Shown: positions 27,086 through 35,383, counted from the stretch's first letter. The stretch is DNA of 64,000 nucleotides from Modestobacter italicus (GCF_000306785.1 NC_017955.1:1240001-1304000); one strand, 5' to 3'. Notes: generated from the letters alone by a model not told the origin. Made by a program: numbers and translations.

Positions 27086-27571
27086 ATGACGGTCCAGCGG
27101 GCAGCGGGTTTCCGGAACGGGATCGACGTGCGGGTGCGGCTGCGCCGTGAGGGGGCGGCCGGTGACGCCGCCGTCGACGGGGCCTGGTGGCCGCGCAGCC
27201 GGGACCTGGGTGCCGAGCTCCCCGAGCTGATCGCCGCCCTGGCCATGCTCGACGTCCGGGTCGAGCGGTTCACCTACCCGGTCGAGGCCTGGGAGCACCC
27301 GGTGCAGCGCAAGGTCACCGTCTCCGGGCGGACCGTGCGCACCGGCGCCTTCCGCAGCATGGACCCGCAGCTGGTCTCGCTCACCGTGGACGGCGACCGG
27401 CGCCTCGACCTGGTCGTGGTCCCGCCGGAGGCCGATGCGCTGACCGGCGTGCGCGCGCTGCGGCTGGCCGGGCTCCGGGAGGACTCCGGCAGCCCGCAGC
27501 GGGTGCTCGCCGCCGCCGGCTCCCGCCCGCGCCCCGAGGTCGTCCCCCTCCGCGGCGTGCGCGCGGGATGA
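27086..27571 (+). CDS. DUF5994 family protein
   Basis: 161 residues from ATG 27086 (an in-frame GTG at 27062 is possible). The core DGAWWPRSRDLGAELPELIAAL (residues about 31-52) is the DUF5994 signature, a family restricted to actinobacteria, with a conserved later segment MDPQLVSLTVDGDRRLDLVVVPPEA. No transmembrane helix, signal peptide or known catalytic motif is visible. Function unknown. The stop codon abuts a 59-bp hairpin, repeat B copy 1. Confidence 0.82.
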   Translation: MTVQRAAGFRNGIDVRVRLRREGAAGDAAVDGAWWPRSRDLGAELPELIAALAMLDVRVERFTYPVEAWEHPVQRKVTVSGRTVRTGAFRSMDPQLVSLTVDGDRRLDLVVVPPEADALTGVRALRLAGLREDSGSPQRVLAAAGSRPRPEVVPLRGVRAG

Positions 27572-27629
27572 AGGACCCTCCTGCCCCCCACCCCTCGCAG
27601 GCTCGGGGCGGGACCCTGCAGGAGGGCCG
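27571..27629. repeat. hairpin repeat B, copy 1
   Basis: 59-bp element starting at the last base of the DUF5994 stop. The outer stem CCCTCCTGC (27576-27584) pairs with 27618-27626, extended by GG/CC past a bulged A; an inner CCCC/GGGG stem follows. It matches 39719-39777 at 51 of 59 positions, and six of the eight differences form three compensated base pairs. Confidence 0.85.
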
Positions 27630-27702
27630 TTCCAGCACGTCACGTGGTACGCCGGGAGCGAACCGGGTGGACGGCGGCGGGCGGCTGCGCTGAGGTCGGC
27701 CC

Positions 27703-28680
27703 ATGCGACTCCTCGTCCTCGGCGGCACGCACTTCCTCGGCCGGCACGTCGTCACCGCCGCGCTCGAGCGGGGGCACGAGGTCGCCACCTTCACCCGCGG
27801 GGTCTCCGGCGCCCCGCCGGACGGGGTCCGCGCCCTGCACGGTGACCGCGACGACCCGGCCGCGCTGCCCGCGGCGCTCGACGGCTGGGCACCCGAGCTC
27901 GTCGTCGACACCTCCTGCCAGACCCGCGCCGCTGCCGGGAACGCCGCGACCGCGCTGGCCGACGTCGCCGGGTACGCGTTCGTCAGCAGCCTCAACGCCT
28001 ACCGCAGCTGGCCGCCCGGGCCGATCGGCGAGGAGCGCGACGAGCCCACCTGGGACACCCCGGACGACGAGTACGGCCCGAACAAGGCGCACGCCGAGCG
28101 GGTGCTGGGCGCGGCGCTGGGCGACCGCTTCCTCACCGCCCGCGCCGGGCTGATCGTCGGCCCGCACGACCCGCTGTACCGGCTGGGTTGGTGGCTGGAC
28201 CGGATCGCCGCCGGGGGCCGGGTCGTCGTCCCGGCGAGCACCGACCAGCCGATCGCCCTGGTCGACGCCCGGGACCTGGCCGGCTGGCTGGTCGAGATGG
28301 CCGAGCGCGGGGTGTCCGGCGCGGTCAACACCACCGGACCGGTCGGGATGACGACGTTCGGCGGGCTGCTGGACACCTGCCGCGAGGTGACCGGCAGCGA
28401 CGCGGAGTGGGTGCCCGTCCCCGACGCCGACCTGCTGGCCGCCGGCGTCGAGGAGTGGGTGCACCTGCCGATGTGGCTGGCGCCGGAGACGGCCCGCACC
28501 GCCTGGCAGGTCGACACCACCCGCGCCCGGGAGCTCGGCCTGCCCTCCCGGCCGGTGCGGGACTCGGTGGCCGACACCTGGGCCTGGATGCGGACCGCCG
28601 ACCGGCCGCAGCCGCCGGCCGGGCGCGAGCTGCCCGGCCTGCCGCCGGAGTTGGAGGCCGGGCTGCTCGCCGGCCGCTGA
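27703..28680 (+). CDS. NAD-dependent epimerase/dehydratase (atypical SDR)
   Basis: 325 residues from ATG 27703. It begins with the extended-SDR fingerprint LLVLGGTHFLGRHVV (3-17), then DRDDP, VVDTSCQTRAAAG and FVSSLNAYRSWP. The active-site Tyr-x3-Lys appears as YGPNKAHAE near 126-134. These features match sugar-epimerase-like proteins widespread in actinobacteria whose substrate is usually unknown. No sugar-nucleotide genes are adjacent. Convergent with the methyltransferase, stop codons abutting at 28680/28681. Confidence 0.85.
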   Translation: MRLLVLGGTHFLGRHVVTAALERGHEVATFTRGVSGAPPDGVRALHGDRDDPAALPAALDGWAPELVVDTSCQTRAAAGNAATALADVAGYAFVSSLNAYRSWPPGPIGEERDEPTWDTPDDEYGPNKAHAERVLGAALGDRFLTARAGLIVGPHDPLYRLGWWLDRIAAGGRVVVPASTDQPIALVDARDLAGWLVEMAERGVSGAVNTTGPVGMTTFGGLLDTCREVTGSDAEWVPVPDADLLAAGVEEWVHLPMWLAPETARTAWQVDTTRARELGLPSRPVRDSVADTWAWMRTADRPQPPAGRELPGLPPELEAGLLAGR

Positions 28681-29319
28681 TCAGCCGCGCCGGCGGGCCC
28701 GGACCACCTCGTCGGCGTGGTGGTGGCCGCCGTCCGCGCCCGGCCGCGGCCGCTGGAGCGCCACCAGCACCTCCCAGTCGCCGGGGTCCAGGTCGGCCGC
28801 CACCTCGGCGGCGGTGGCGAAGCGGTCGGCGCCCCACAGCGCGGCGCGCTCCTCGTCGTGGGGGTGGCCCACCCACAGCAGCGTCCCGCCGGGCACGACC
28901 GCGGCAGCCAGGCGCGGCACCAGCGCGTGCCGCTGCTCGGCCGTCGGGTGCAGGAAGTGGGCGGTGACCAGGTCGAACGCCGCGACCGGCGGCTGCCAGC
29001 TGTCGGTGTCCCCGCGGACCCAGGTCACCCGGTCGGTGACCCCGGCCGCGGCCGCGTGCTCCGCGGCCCGGGCCAGTGCGACCTCCGACCAGTCCAGGCC
29101 GGTGACCTGCCAGCCCTGGCCGACCAGCCACAGGGCGTCGCCGCCCTCGCCGCAGCCGACGTCCAGCGCGCGGCCGGGCGTGAGGCCGGTGACCTCGGTG
29201 ACCAGCGGGGGGTTGACCCGCCCGCTCCACAGCGCCGGGGCGTCGCGGTAGCGCTCCTCCCAGGAGGCGTGGTCGTGGCCGGTCGACGCCGGCGTGTGCT
29301 CGTGCTGGTGGTCCTGCAC
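28681..29319 (-). CDS. class I SAM-dependent methyltransferase
   Basis: 212 residues. SAM motif I is ALDVGCGEGGDALWLVGQGW (51-70), motif II DLVTAHFLHP, with TGLDWSEVALARA as the acidic ribose-binding loop. A histidine-rich start (MQDHQHEHTPASTGHDH) and end (GGHHHADE) may bind metal. The overall layout is like tellurite-resistance TehB or thiopurine methyltransferases, but the acceptor is unknown. The FAD oxidoreductase gene lies 9 bp upstream on the same strand, and the two probably form an operon controlled by the divergent XRE-cupin regulator. Confidence 0.87.
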   Translation of the reverse strand: MQDHQHEHTPASTGHDHASWEERYRDAPALWSGRVNPPLVTEVTGLTPGRALDVGCGEGGDALWLVGQGWQVTGLDWSEVALARAAEHAAAAGVTDRVTWVRGDTDSWQPPVAAFDLVTAHFLHPTAEQRHALVPRLAAAVVPGGTLLWVGHPHDEERAALWGADRFATAAEVAADLDPGDWEVLVALQRPRPGADGGHHHADEVVRARRRG

Positions 29320-29328
29320 CGTTCCTCC

Positions 29329-30342
29329 TCAGATCCCGTGGCGCCGGTCGGCCAGCACCAGGTCGCTCAGCTCGCGCTCGCTGCCCGCCGAGAACACCCG
29401 GCGGGCAGCCAGGGCACGGCGGGTGTCCTCGCCGATCAGATCACCGTTGAGCGCCGCCGCGGCCTCCAGCCCGGCCGCGGCCGAGGTGATCACCTGGGCG
29501 CGCAGGTCGGTCACGTTGCCGGCCACCCACACGCCGGGCACCGCGGTCGCCCCGGACGGACCGCTCGGGACGGCGCTGCCCATGACGTGCCCGTTCACCT
29601 CCTGCGTCACGGGTGCCAGGCCGAGCGAGGCCAGGACGGCGGACCGGGCGGTGAACCGCGGCGCGACGACGACCGCGTCCCGGGCGATCCGCGTGCCGTC
29701 GACCAGCCGCACCCCGGACAGCCGGTCGCCGTCGGTCTCCAGCTCGGCGACCTCGCCGGTCACCACGCTGATCCCGCGGGCGGCGAGCTGCTCCCACTCC
29801 TCGTCGGCGGGCTCCGGCGCGGTGTGCAGGAAGAGGGTGACGTCGGCGCTCCACTGCCGCCACATCAGCGCCTGGTGGACGCCGAACGGGTTGGTGGCCA
29901 GCACGCCGATCGCCTGGTCGCGCACCTCCCAGCCGTGGCAGTACGGGCAGTGCACGACGTCACCGCCCCACAGCTCGCGCACCCCGGGCACCGGCGGGAG
30001 CTCGTCGACCAGGCCGGTGGTCACCAGCAGCCGGCGCGCCCGCACCGAGCGGCCGTCGGCCAGGTCGACGACGAACCCGCCGGCCTCCGGGTGCGCGGAG
30101 ACGGCCTCGCCGGGCTCGACGTGCCCGCCGTAGCCGGCGACCTCGGCCCGGCCGGCGGCGAGCAGCTCCAGGGGAGGCACGCCCTCGCGGGCCAGGTAGT
30201 TGTGCGCGTGCGCGGCGGGTGCGTTGCGCGGCGTCCCGCTGTCGACCACCAGCACCGACCGGCGGGCGCGGGACAGCGCCAGTGCTCCACTGAGACCGGC
30301 GGCGCCCCCGCCGATCACCACGACGTCGTACTGCTGCTCCAC
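29329..30342 (-). CDS. thioredoxin reductase-like FAD oxidoreductase
   Basis: 337 residues from GTG 30342. FAD motif VVVIGGGAAGLSGALALSRA (7-26), redox pair in HCPYCHGWEV (C132-P-Y-C135), and C-terminal GVWVAGNVTDLRAQVITSAA, the second FAD contact. The enzyme is a low-molecular-weight TrxB relative, a group that includes enzymes forming disulfides in small molecules (GliT/HlmI type) as well as ferredoxin-linked reductases. It uses NAD(P)H or O2 with FAD in the cytoplasm. Divergent from an XRE-cupin regulator with a palindromic operator candidate at 30422-30436, and 9 bp upstream of a methyltransferase. Confidence 0.9.
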   Translation of the reverse strand: MEQQYDVVVIGGGAAGLSGALALSRARRSVLVVDSGTPRNAPAAHAHNYLAREGVPPLELLAAGRAEVAGYGGHVEPGEAVSAHPEAGGFVVDLADGRSVRARRLLVTTGLVDELPPVPGVRELWGGDVVHCPYCHGWEVRDQAIGVLATNPFGVHQALMWRQWSADVTLFLHTAPEPADEEWEQLAARGISVVTGEVAELETDGDRLSGVRLVDGTRIARDAVVVAPRFTARSAVLASLGLAPVTQEVNGHVMGSAVPSGPSGATAVPGVWVAGNVTDLRAQVITSAAAGLEAAAALNGDLIGEDTRRALAARRVFSAGSERELSDLVLADRRHGI

Positions 30343-30408
30343 GGCTGCTCCTCGGCTCGTCCGGCGGGGTGTCCGCCGTACGTCGACAGTGCGCCCGGTA
30401 GCTCGGTC

Positions 30409-30436
30409 TTGACAAACTCCGTTGCCGGACCGGCAA
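30409..30436. promoter_or_regulatory. operator/promoter candidate between oxidoreductase and XRE-cupin genes
   Basis: TTGCCGGACCGGCAA (30422-30436) is a 7-bp inverted repeat around one base. A perfect -35 hexamer TTGACA sits at 30409-30414, so the palindrome would occupy the spacer and -10 region of the rightward promoter, 10 bp before the regulator start. This geometry fits autorepression by the XRE protein. Confidence 0.62.
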
Positions 30437-30445
30437 ACTGGGCGC

Positions 30446-31027
30446 ATGGACGACGACCTGGACGGCGTGCTCGAGGGGGTCAGTGCCCGGCTGCGCGCGC
30501 TGCGGCAGCAGCGGGACGCGACCCTGGCGGAGCTCTCCGCGGCCACCGGCATCTCGGTGAGCACGCTGTCCCGGCTGGAGTCCGGGCAGCGCCGGCCCAC
30601 CCTGGAGCTGCTGCTGCCGCTCGCCCGAGTCCACCAGGTGCCGCTGGACGAGCTGGTCGGGGCACCCTCGTCAGCCGATCCGCGGCTGCACCCGAAGCCG
30701 ATCGAGCGCGGCGGGATGACCATGTGGCCGCTGACCCGCCGGCCCGGCGGGGTGCAGGCCTACCGGGCGCTGATCCCGCCGGGGCTGCGGGCCGAGCCCG
30801 AGCAGCAGTCGCACGAGGGCTACGAGTGGATGTACGTGCTCTCCGGCCGGCTGCGGCTCCTGCTGGGCGAGCACGACCTCGTCCTGCTGCCGGGCGAGGT
30901 GGTCGAGTTCGACACCCACGTCCCGCACTGGTTCGGCAACACCGGCGACGTCCCGGCCGAGGTGCTCGTGCTGTTCGGCCCGCAGGGGGAGCGGATGCAC
31001 GTCCGCGCCCGCCCGAGGGGCGCCTGA
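30446..31027 (+). CDS. XRE-family regulator with C-terminal cupin domain
   Basis: 193 residues from ATG 30446. The N-terminal HTH_XRE (about 12-68) reads LRQQRDATLAELSAATGISVSTLSRLESGQRRPTLE in overlapping segments; recognition helix VSTLSRLES. The cupin domain (about 100-185) has SHEGYEWMYVLSGRLRLLLGEHDLVLLPGEVVEFDTHVPHW, with the metal-site His and Glu partly kept. Such proteins (PuuR/SutR-like) sense small molecules through the cupin and repress adjacent oxidoreductase genes. The oxidoreductase-methyltransferase pair is divergent and is the likely target. Confidence 0.92.
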   Translation: MDDDLDGVLEGVSARLRALRQQRDATLAELSAATGISVSTLSRLESGQRRPTLELLLPLARVHQVPLDELVGAPSSADPRLHPKPIERGGMTMWPLTRRPGGVQAYRALIPPGLRAEPEQQSHEGYEWMYVLSGRLRLLLGEHDLVLLPGEVVEFDTHVPHWFGNTGDVPAEVLVLFGPQGERMHVRARPRGA

Positions 31028-31054
31028 CGGCGGGCCCCCGGGCGGGCGTCCCGG

Positions 31055-32047
31055 CTACGCCGGGGGAGCGCTGGGTCGGCCGGACCGGATCGACTCCGAC
31101 CCGACCTCGTCCGGGTCGGCGACCCGGTCCTGCTCGGCCAGCCGGGCGGCCTCGGCGGCCAGGGCGTCGGCGGTCTCGCGGGCGCCGTCCTTGCGGTACT
31201 CGCGGAAGGACCAGGCCACCGCGGCGGCCCAGACCAGGTAGATGACCGCGTAGACGGCGTAGCGGGTGGCGTCCGGGGCGTCGACCCAGTCGCTCTTGAG
31301 CAGCGTACGGGTGTTGGTCAGCACGATGATCCCGCCGACCAGCGAGCCCAGCAGCCGCGGCGGCACGTGCCGGACCAGCCAGGCGGCGAGCGGTGCGGCC
31401 ACCAGGCCACCGATGAGCAGCGCGGCGACCCAGCCGGCGTCGATGCCCTGGTCGCCGATGGCGAACAGGAAGCCGAGGCTGGCGGCGATCGCGACCAGGA
31501 ACTCCGAGGTGTCGATCGAGCCGATGACCTTGCGCGGCTCCATCCGGCCGCTGGCGAGCAGCGCCGGGGTGCCGACCGGCCCCCAGCCGCCGCCGCCGGT
31601 GGCGTCGACGAACCCGGCGAGCAGGCCCAGCGGGGCGAGGAAGCGCTTGCGGACCGGCTTGCCGAGGTTGCGCCGGTCGATGCCGCGGAGGGTGAACCGG
31701 ACGAGCAGGTACAGGCCCAGCGCCAGCAGGATCAGCGCCATGACCGGGGCGGCGACCTCGGTGGAGAGGTTGGACAGCACCGTGGCGCCGGCGAAGGAGC
31801 CGATCGCGCCGGGCACGCCGATCTTCCCGACGACCTTCCAGTCGACGTTGCCGAACCGCCAGTGCGAGAAGCCCGAGGCCAGCGTCGTGCCGATCTCGGC
31901 GAGGTGGACGGTGGCCGAGGCGGCGGCCGGGTTGGTGCCGATGGCCAGCAGCAGCGTGGTGGAGGTGACGCCGTAGGCCATGCCCAGGCTGCCGTCCACG
32001 AGTTGCGCGCCCAGGCCGACGAGCGCGAGCAGGACGATGGTCTTCAC
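31055..32047 (-). CDS. TauE/SafE family sulfite/sulfonate exporter
   Basis: 330 residues from ATG 32047. Eight or so hydrophobic segments; the N-terminal repeat has GLGAQLVDGSLGMAYGVTSTTLLL and the second LAPLGLLAGFVDATGGGGWGPVGTPALL, the paired family signatures with the conserved Gly-rich turns. It is an inner-membrane carrier for a sulfur-containing organic or inorganic anion. A 31-codon Cys-ending leader peptide lies 87 bp upstream, which supports a role in sulfur metabolism. The C-terminal 60 residues are charged and cytoplasmic. Convergent with the XRE-cupin gene. Confidence 0.9.
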   Translation of the reverse strand: MKTIVLLALVGLGAQLVDGSLGMAYGVTSTTLLLAIGTNPAAASATVHLAEIGTTLASGFSHWRFGNVDWKVVGKIGVPGAIGSFAGATVLSNLSTEVAAPVMALILLALGLYLLVRFTLRGIDRRNLGKPVRKRFLAPLGLLAGFVDATGGGGWGPVGTPALLASGRMEPRKVIGSIDTSEFLVAIAASLGFLFAIGDQGIDAGWVAALLIGGLVAAPLAAWLVRHVPPRLLGSLVGGIIVLTNTRTLLKSDWVDAPDATRYAVYAVIYLVWAAAVAWSFREYRKDGARETADALAAEAARLAEQDRVADPDEVGSESIRSGRPSAPPA

Positions 32048-32115
32048 GAGAGTGCTCCGGGGTGGGGAGGGGAGCGGGCGCGCGTCAGGGCGCGGCGGAC
32101 CGCAGTGAGCAGGGG

Positions 32116-32129
32116 GCGCCGGACGGCGC
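32116..32129 (-). other. small GC hairpin between leader peptide and TauE/SafE gene
   Basis: GCGCC-GTCC-GGCGC (read on the minus strand) starts 6 bp after the leader-peptide stop. It may take part in attenuation together with the following GC-rich stretch; alone it is short. Confidence 0.35.
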
Positions 32130-32134
32130 GGGGC

Positions 32135-32230
32135 TCAGCGGCCGGGACAGGCGGCGGTGCTGACCCGGAGCAGGTCGACGTGCAGCCGGCTCACCAGCAG
32201 GTCGCCGGGGAGGGCAGCGGACGTCGGCAC
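32135..32230 (-). CDS. sulfur-gene leader peptide (31 codons)
   Basis: A GTG at 32230 opens 31 codons ending in TGA at 32135-32137. The C-terminal half reads LVSRLHVDLLRVSTAACPGR, the pattern R-x-H-x-D-L-x-R...C of the putative leader peptides found before sulfur-assimilation and sulfonate-transport genes in many actinobacteria. The single Cys is codon 28 of 31. A likely promoter (-35 TCGACA at 32265-32260, -10 TAGGAA at 32243-32238) places the transcript start at or next to the GTG, so the mRNA is probably leaderless. Ribosome stalling at the Cys codon could control the TauE/SafE gene 87 bp downstream; this mechanism is inferred. Confidence 0.78.
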   Translation of the reverse strand: MPTSAALPGDLLVSRLHVDLLRVSTAACPGR

Positions 32231-32237
32231 GAGGACA

Positions 32238-32265
32238 TTCCTACCATCCCGGTGGGTTTTGTCGA
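32238..32265 (-). promoter_or_regulatory. candidate promoter of the leader-peptide/TauE-SafE transcript
   Basis: On the minus strand: -35 TCGACA (32265-32260), 16-bp spacer, -10 TAGGAA (32243-32238), then the leader GTG at 32230. It falls just upstream of the leader and after the stop of the MFS gene. Confidence 0.5.
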
Positions 32266-32287
32266 GTGCCGGGTCGGGAGGCCTCGG

Positions 32288-33748
32288 TCACGCCTTGAGC
32301 GTGTCGGTCCGGATCGTCACCCAGGCGACCGCGCCGCCCACCGCGAGCAGCGCGGCGCAGACCACCATCGCCGTCCGGAAGCCGCTGCTGAAGGTGGCCG
32401 GGTCGGCGTAGTCGTCCCCGGAGAGACCCACCGCGACCGGCAGCGCGGCCACCGCCAGCAGCTGCGCGGCCCGGGCCACCGCGTTGTTGACCCCGCTGGC
32501 GACGCCGGCCAGGTGGTCCGGTGCGGCGTCGAGCACGGTCGCGGTCAGCGGGGCCACCAGCAGGGCGAGCCCGATCCCGCTGACCAGCGACGGGGGCAGC
32601 ACGTCGCGCAGGAACGAGCTGCCCGGCCCGACCCGGGACAGCCACAGCAGACCGGCCGCCGTGATCAGCGGGCCGACCGTCATCGGCAGCCGGGCGCCGG
32701 TGCGCTGCGCCAGCGCACCGGCGCGGGAGGACAGCAGGGTGAGCACCACCGTCGACGGGATCATCGCCGCCCCCGCCTCGGTGGCGCTGTAGCCGAGCAC
32801 GGTCTGCAGCTCGACGACGAGGAAGAACCCCCAGCCGCCCAGCGCCCCGTAGACCAGGAAGGTGGCGAGATTGGCACCGGTGAACTCCCGGTCGCTGAAC
32901 ACCGCGGGCGGCAGCATGGGCTCCTTCACCCGCTGCTCGCGGCGCACGAACGCCACCCCGGCCAGCACGCCGATCCCCGCGGCGACCCACACCTGCGGCC
33001 GGCCCGGCCCGTCGCCGGCGGCGATCAGCGCGTAGGTGACCCCGGCCAGGGCCAGCGCCCCCCACACCGCCCCGAGGGTGTCGAACCGCCCGGTGCGCTC
33101 GGGGTCGCGGCTCTCCGGCACGTGCCGGACGGCGACCAGCACCACCACGACCGCCAGCGGTGCGTTGACCAGGAACACCCACCGCCAGCTCGCCGCGTCG
33201 ACCAGGAACCCGCCGAGGAAGGGCCCGACCAGCCCGGCGACCCCGCCGAGCGCGGACCACAGCCCGATGGCCCGCGGCCGGTCGACGTGCGGGAAGGAGG
33301 ACTGGATGATCGCGAGGCTGCCCGGGGTGAGCAGCGCACCGCCGACGCCCTGCAGCACCCGCATCGCGACCAGCTGCCCGGTGGTCTGGGCCAGGCCGCA
33401 GCCCAGCGAGGTGACCGCGAACCACACCACGCCGACCAGGAAGACCCGACGTCGTCCGTACCGGTCGCCCAGCGCGCCGCCGAGCAGGATCAGCGAGGCC
33501 AGCGCCAGGGTGTAGCCGCTGAGGGTCCACTGCAGCCCGGCCAGCCCGGCGCCGAGCTCCTCGCCGATCGCCGGCAGCGCCACGTTGACCGCGCTGGCGT
33601 CCAGGAACGCCATGCCCGAGGCCAGCACGGTGGCCAGCAGCACCCACCGGCCGGGTGCGGTGCCCAGCCGGACCGGGTCGGCGGCGACCGGCCCCACCGG
33701 CTCGACCGGGTCGGGCGTCGTCCCCTCGGGGGCGGGGGACGAGGTCAC
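32288..33748 (-). CDS. DHA2-type MFS drug exporter
   Basis: 486 residues from GTG 33748. Fourteen hydrophobic segments are expected. Motif A is GGALGDRYGRRRVFLVGVVW (about 90-109), the helix-1 motif D-like ASGMAFLDASAVNVALPAIG is typical of the DHA2 (14-TM, EmrB/QacA) family, and motif C appears as ALGGVAGLVGPFLGG. It exports hydrophobic or cationic compounds by H+ antiport in the inner membrane. It lies 9 bp downstream of pit on the same strand, but there is no functional link, and the substrate is unknown. Confidence 0.9.
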   Translation of the reverse strand: MTSSPAPEGTTPDPVEPVGPVAADPVRLGTAPGRWVLLATVLASGMAFLDASAVNVALPAIGEELGAGLAGLQWTLSGYTLALASLILLGGALGDRYGRRRVFLVGVVWFAVTSLGCGLAQTTGQLVAMRVLQGVGGALLTPGSLAIIQSSFPHVDRPRAIGLWSALGGVAGLVGPFLGGFLVDAASWRWVFLVNAPLAVVVVLVAVRHVPESRDPERTGRFDTLGAVWGALALAGVTYALIAAGDGPGRPQVWVAAGIGVLAGVAFVRREQRVKEPMLPPAVFSDREFTGANLATFLVYGALGGWGFFLVVELQTVLGYSATEAGAAMIPSTVVLTLLSSRAGALAQRTGARLPMTVGPLITAAGLLWLSRVGPGSSFLRDVLPPSLVSGIGLALLVAPLTATVLDAAPDHLAGVASGVNNAVARAAQLLAVAALPVAVGLSGDDYADPATFSSGFRTAMVVCAALLAVGGAVAWVTIRTDTLKA

Positions 33749-33757
33749 AGGACCTTC

Positions 33758-34759
33758 CTAGCCCACGATCGCGTGCGTGACGAAGTAGGCGAGCGCGGCG
33801 ACCGCGCCGGCGGCGGGGAGGGTCACCACCCAGGCGACGACGATGTTGCCCGCCACACCCCAGCGGACCGCCGACAGCCGCCGGGTGGCGCCGACGCCCA
33901 TGATCGAGGTGGTGGTGATGTGCGTTGTGGAGACCGGGACGGCGAAGACGGTGGCGGTGGCGATCATCACGCCGGAGGCGACGGTCTGCGCGGAGAACCC
34001 GCCGGCCGGGGTCAGCTGGATGATCCGCCGGCCCAGCGTGCGCATGATCCGGAAACCGCCGGCGTAGGTGCCGGCGCTGATCGCCAGCGCGGCGGCCAGG
34101 ACCACCCACAGCGGGACGTCGAAGCTGTCGATCTCGCCGGCGGTGACCAGGGCCAGCGTGATGATGCCCATGGTCTTCTGCGCGTCCTGCATGCCGTGGC
34201 CCAGCGCCATCGCCGCGGAGCTGGCGATCTGGGCGTAACGGAAGCCGCGGTGCGCCTTGTGCGCGTTGGCCCCGCGGAAGGTCCACAGCACCGCGAGCAT
34301 GAACAGGTAGCCGAGGCCGAACCCGATCAGCGGCGCGAGCACCATCGGGATGACGACCTTGTCCAGGATCCCCATCCACCGCACCGAGTGCGCGGCGGCC
34401 AGCGCGGCGCCGACCAGCCCGCCGATCAGCGCGTGCGAGGACGACGACGGCAGCCCGAAGTACCAGGTGATCAGGTTCCACACGATGGCGCCGACCAGCG
34501 CGGCGAACACCAGCTGCAGGCCCTGGCTGCCGGTCGGCGCGTCGATGATCCCCGCGCCGACCGTCTTGGCCACGCTGGTGGAGATCAGCGCCCCGACCAG
34601 GTTGGCCACCGCGGCCAGCGCCAGCGCGGCCCGCGGGGTCAGCGCCTTCGTCGACACCGCCACGGCGATGGCGTTCGCCGCGTCGTGGAAGCCGTTGGTG
34701 TAGTCGAACGCCAGGGCGACGACGACGATGGCGATCAGCGCCAGGAAGGCCGCGTCCAT
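33758..34759 (-). CDS. pit: low-affinity inorganic phosphate transporter, PiT family
   Basis: 333 residues from ATG 34759. The repeated PiT signatures are present: YTNGFHDAANAIAVAVSTKALTP (20-42) in the first half and AMALGHGMQDAQKTMGIITL in the second, with WYFGLPSSSSHALIGGLVGAAL and VPVSTTHITTTSIMGVG as the paired substrate loops. Ten or so membrane helices. It imports metal-phosphate with H+. The DUF47 gene ends 6 bp upstream of it, the standard PitA-accessory pair. A candidate PHO box lies upstream of DUF47. Confidence 0.95.
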   Translation of the reverse strand: MDAAFLALIAIVVVALAFDYTNGFHDAANAIAVAVSTKALTPRAALALAAVANLVGALISTSVAKTVGAGIIDAPTGSQGLQLVFAALVGAIVWNLITWYFGLPSSSSHALIGGLVGAALAAAHSVRWMGILDKVVIPMVLAPLIGFGLGYLFMLAVLWTFRGANAHKAHRGFRYAQIASSAAMALGHGMQDAQKTMGIITLALVTAGEIDSFDVPLWVVLAAALAISAGTYAGGFRIMRTLGRRIIQLTPAGGFSAQTVASGVMIATATVFAVPVSTTHITTTSIMGVGATRRLSAVRWGVAGNIVVAWVVTLPAAGAVAALAYFVTHAIVG

Positions 34760-34765
34760 CCGGGC

Positions 34766-35383
34766 TCAGGACTCCTTGACGGCGATCGTCTCGACGACGT
34801 TGGCGACGTGCTCGAAGGCGTCGGCGGCCTCCTCGAGCTGGTCGGCGACCTCCTTGAGCTTGAGGATCTCCAACGCGTCGAACTCACCGGAGTACAGCCG
34901 GGAGAGCAGCCGGCGGTAGAGCTTGTCCGCCTCGTTCTCCAGCCGGTTGACCTCGATCCAGTAGTCGGCGAGGTCCTTCATCGACCGCAGCCGCGGCATC
35001 GACTCCGCCGTCACGTGGGCGCAGCGCTGCAGCAGGGCGACCTGCTGGCCCATCTCCGCCGGCAGCGTCCCCAGCTTGGTGAGCACCACGAGGTCCGCGG
35101 CGGCCTCGATGCAGTCCATGACGTCGTCGAGGTCGCTGGCCAGGTTGTAGATGTCCTCGCGGTCGAACGGCGTGACGAAGCTGGAGTTCACCTGGCGGAA
35201 GATCGCGTGGGTCGCCTGGTCGCCCTTGTGCTCCAGGTCGCGCAGGGTGCGGCCGAGCTCCTCGCGGCGGGTGTGCTCGTGCACGAACGTGCTCAGCACG
35301 TCGGTGGCCTCGACGAGGTTCTCCGCCGAGACGGTGAACATGTCGTAGAAGCTCGAGTCCTTGGGGGTCAGGCGGAAGGCCAC
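34766..35383 (-). CDS. DUF47 PhoU-like accessory protein of PiT
   Basis: 205 residues from GTG 35383; GGAG lies 7 bp before it, and the family start VAFRLTPKDSSFYDMF fits. The sequence is all-helical PhoU-like: LRDLEHKGDQATHAIFRQVNSSFVTPFDREDIY carries the conserved E-x-x-x-D metal-cluster motif (about 62-94), repeated as VNRLENEADKLYRRLLSRL. Proteins of this family pair with Pit and modulate phosphate transport. Operon with pit (6-bp gap). Confidence 0.93.
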   Translation of the reverse strand: MAFRLTPKDSSFYDMFTVSAENLVEATDVLSTFVHEHTRREELGRTLRDLEHKGDQATHAIFRQVNSSFVTPFDREDIYNLASDLDDVMDCIEAAADLVVLTKLGTLPAEMGQQVALLQRCAHVTAESMPRLRSMKDLADYWIEVNRLENEADKLYRRLLSRLYSGEFDALEILKLKEVADQLEEAADAFEHVANVVETIAVKES

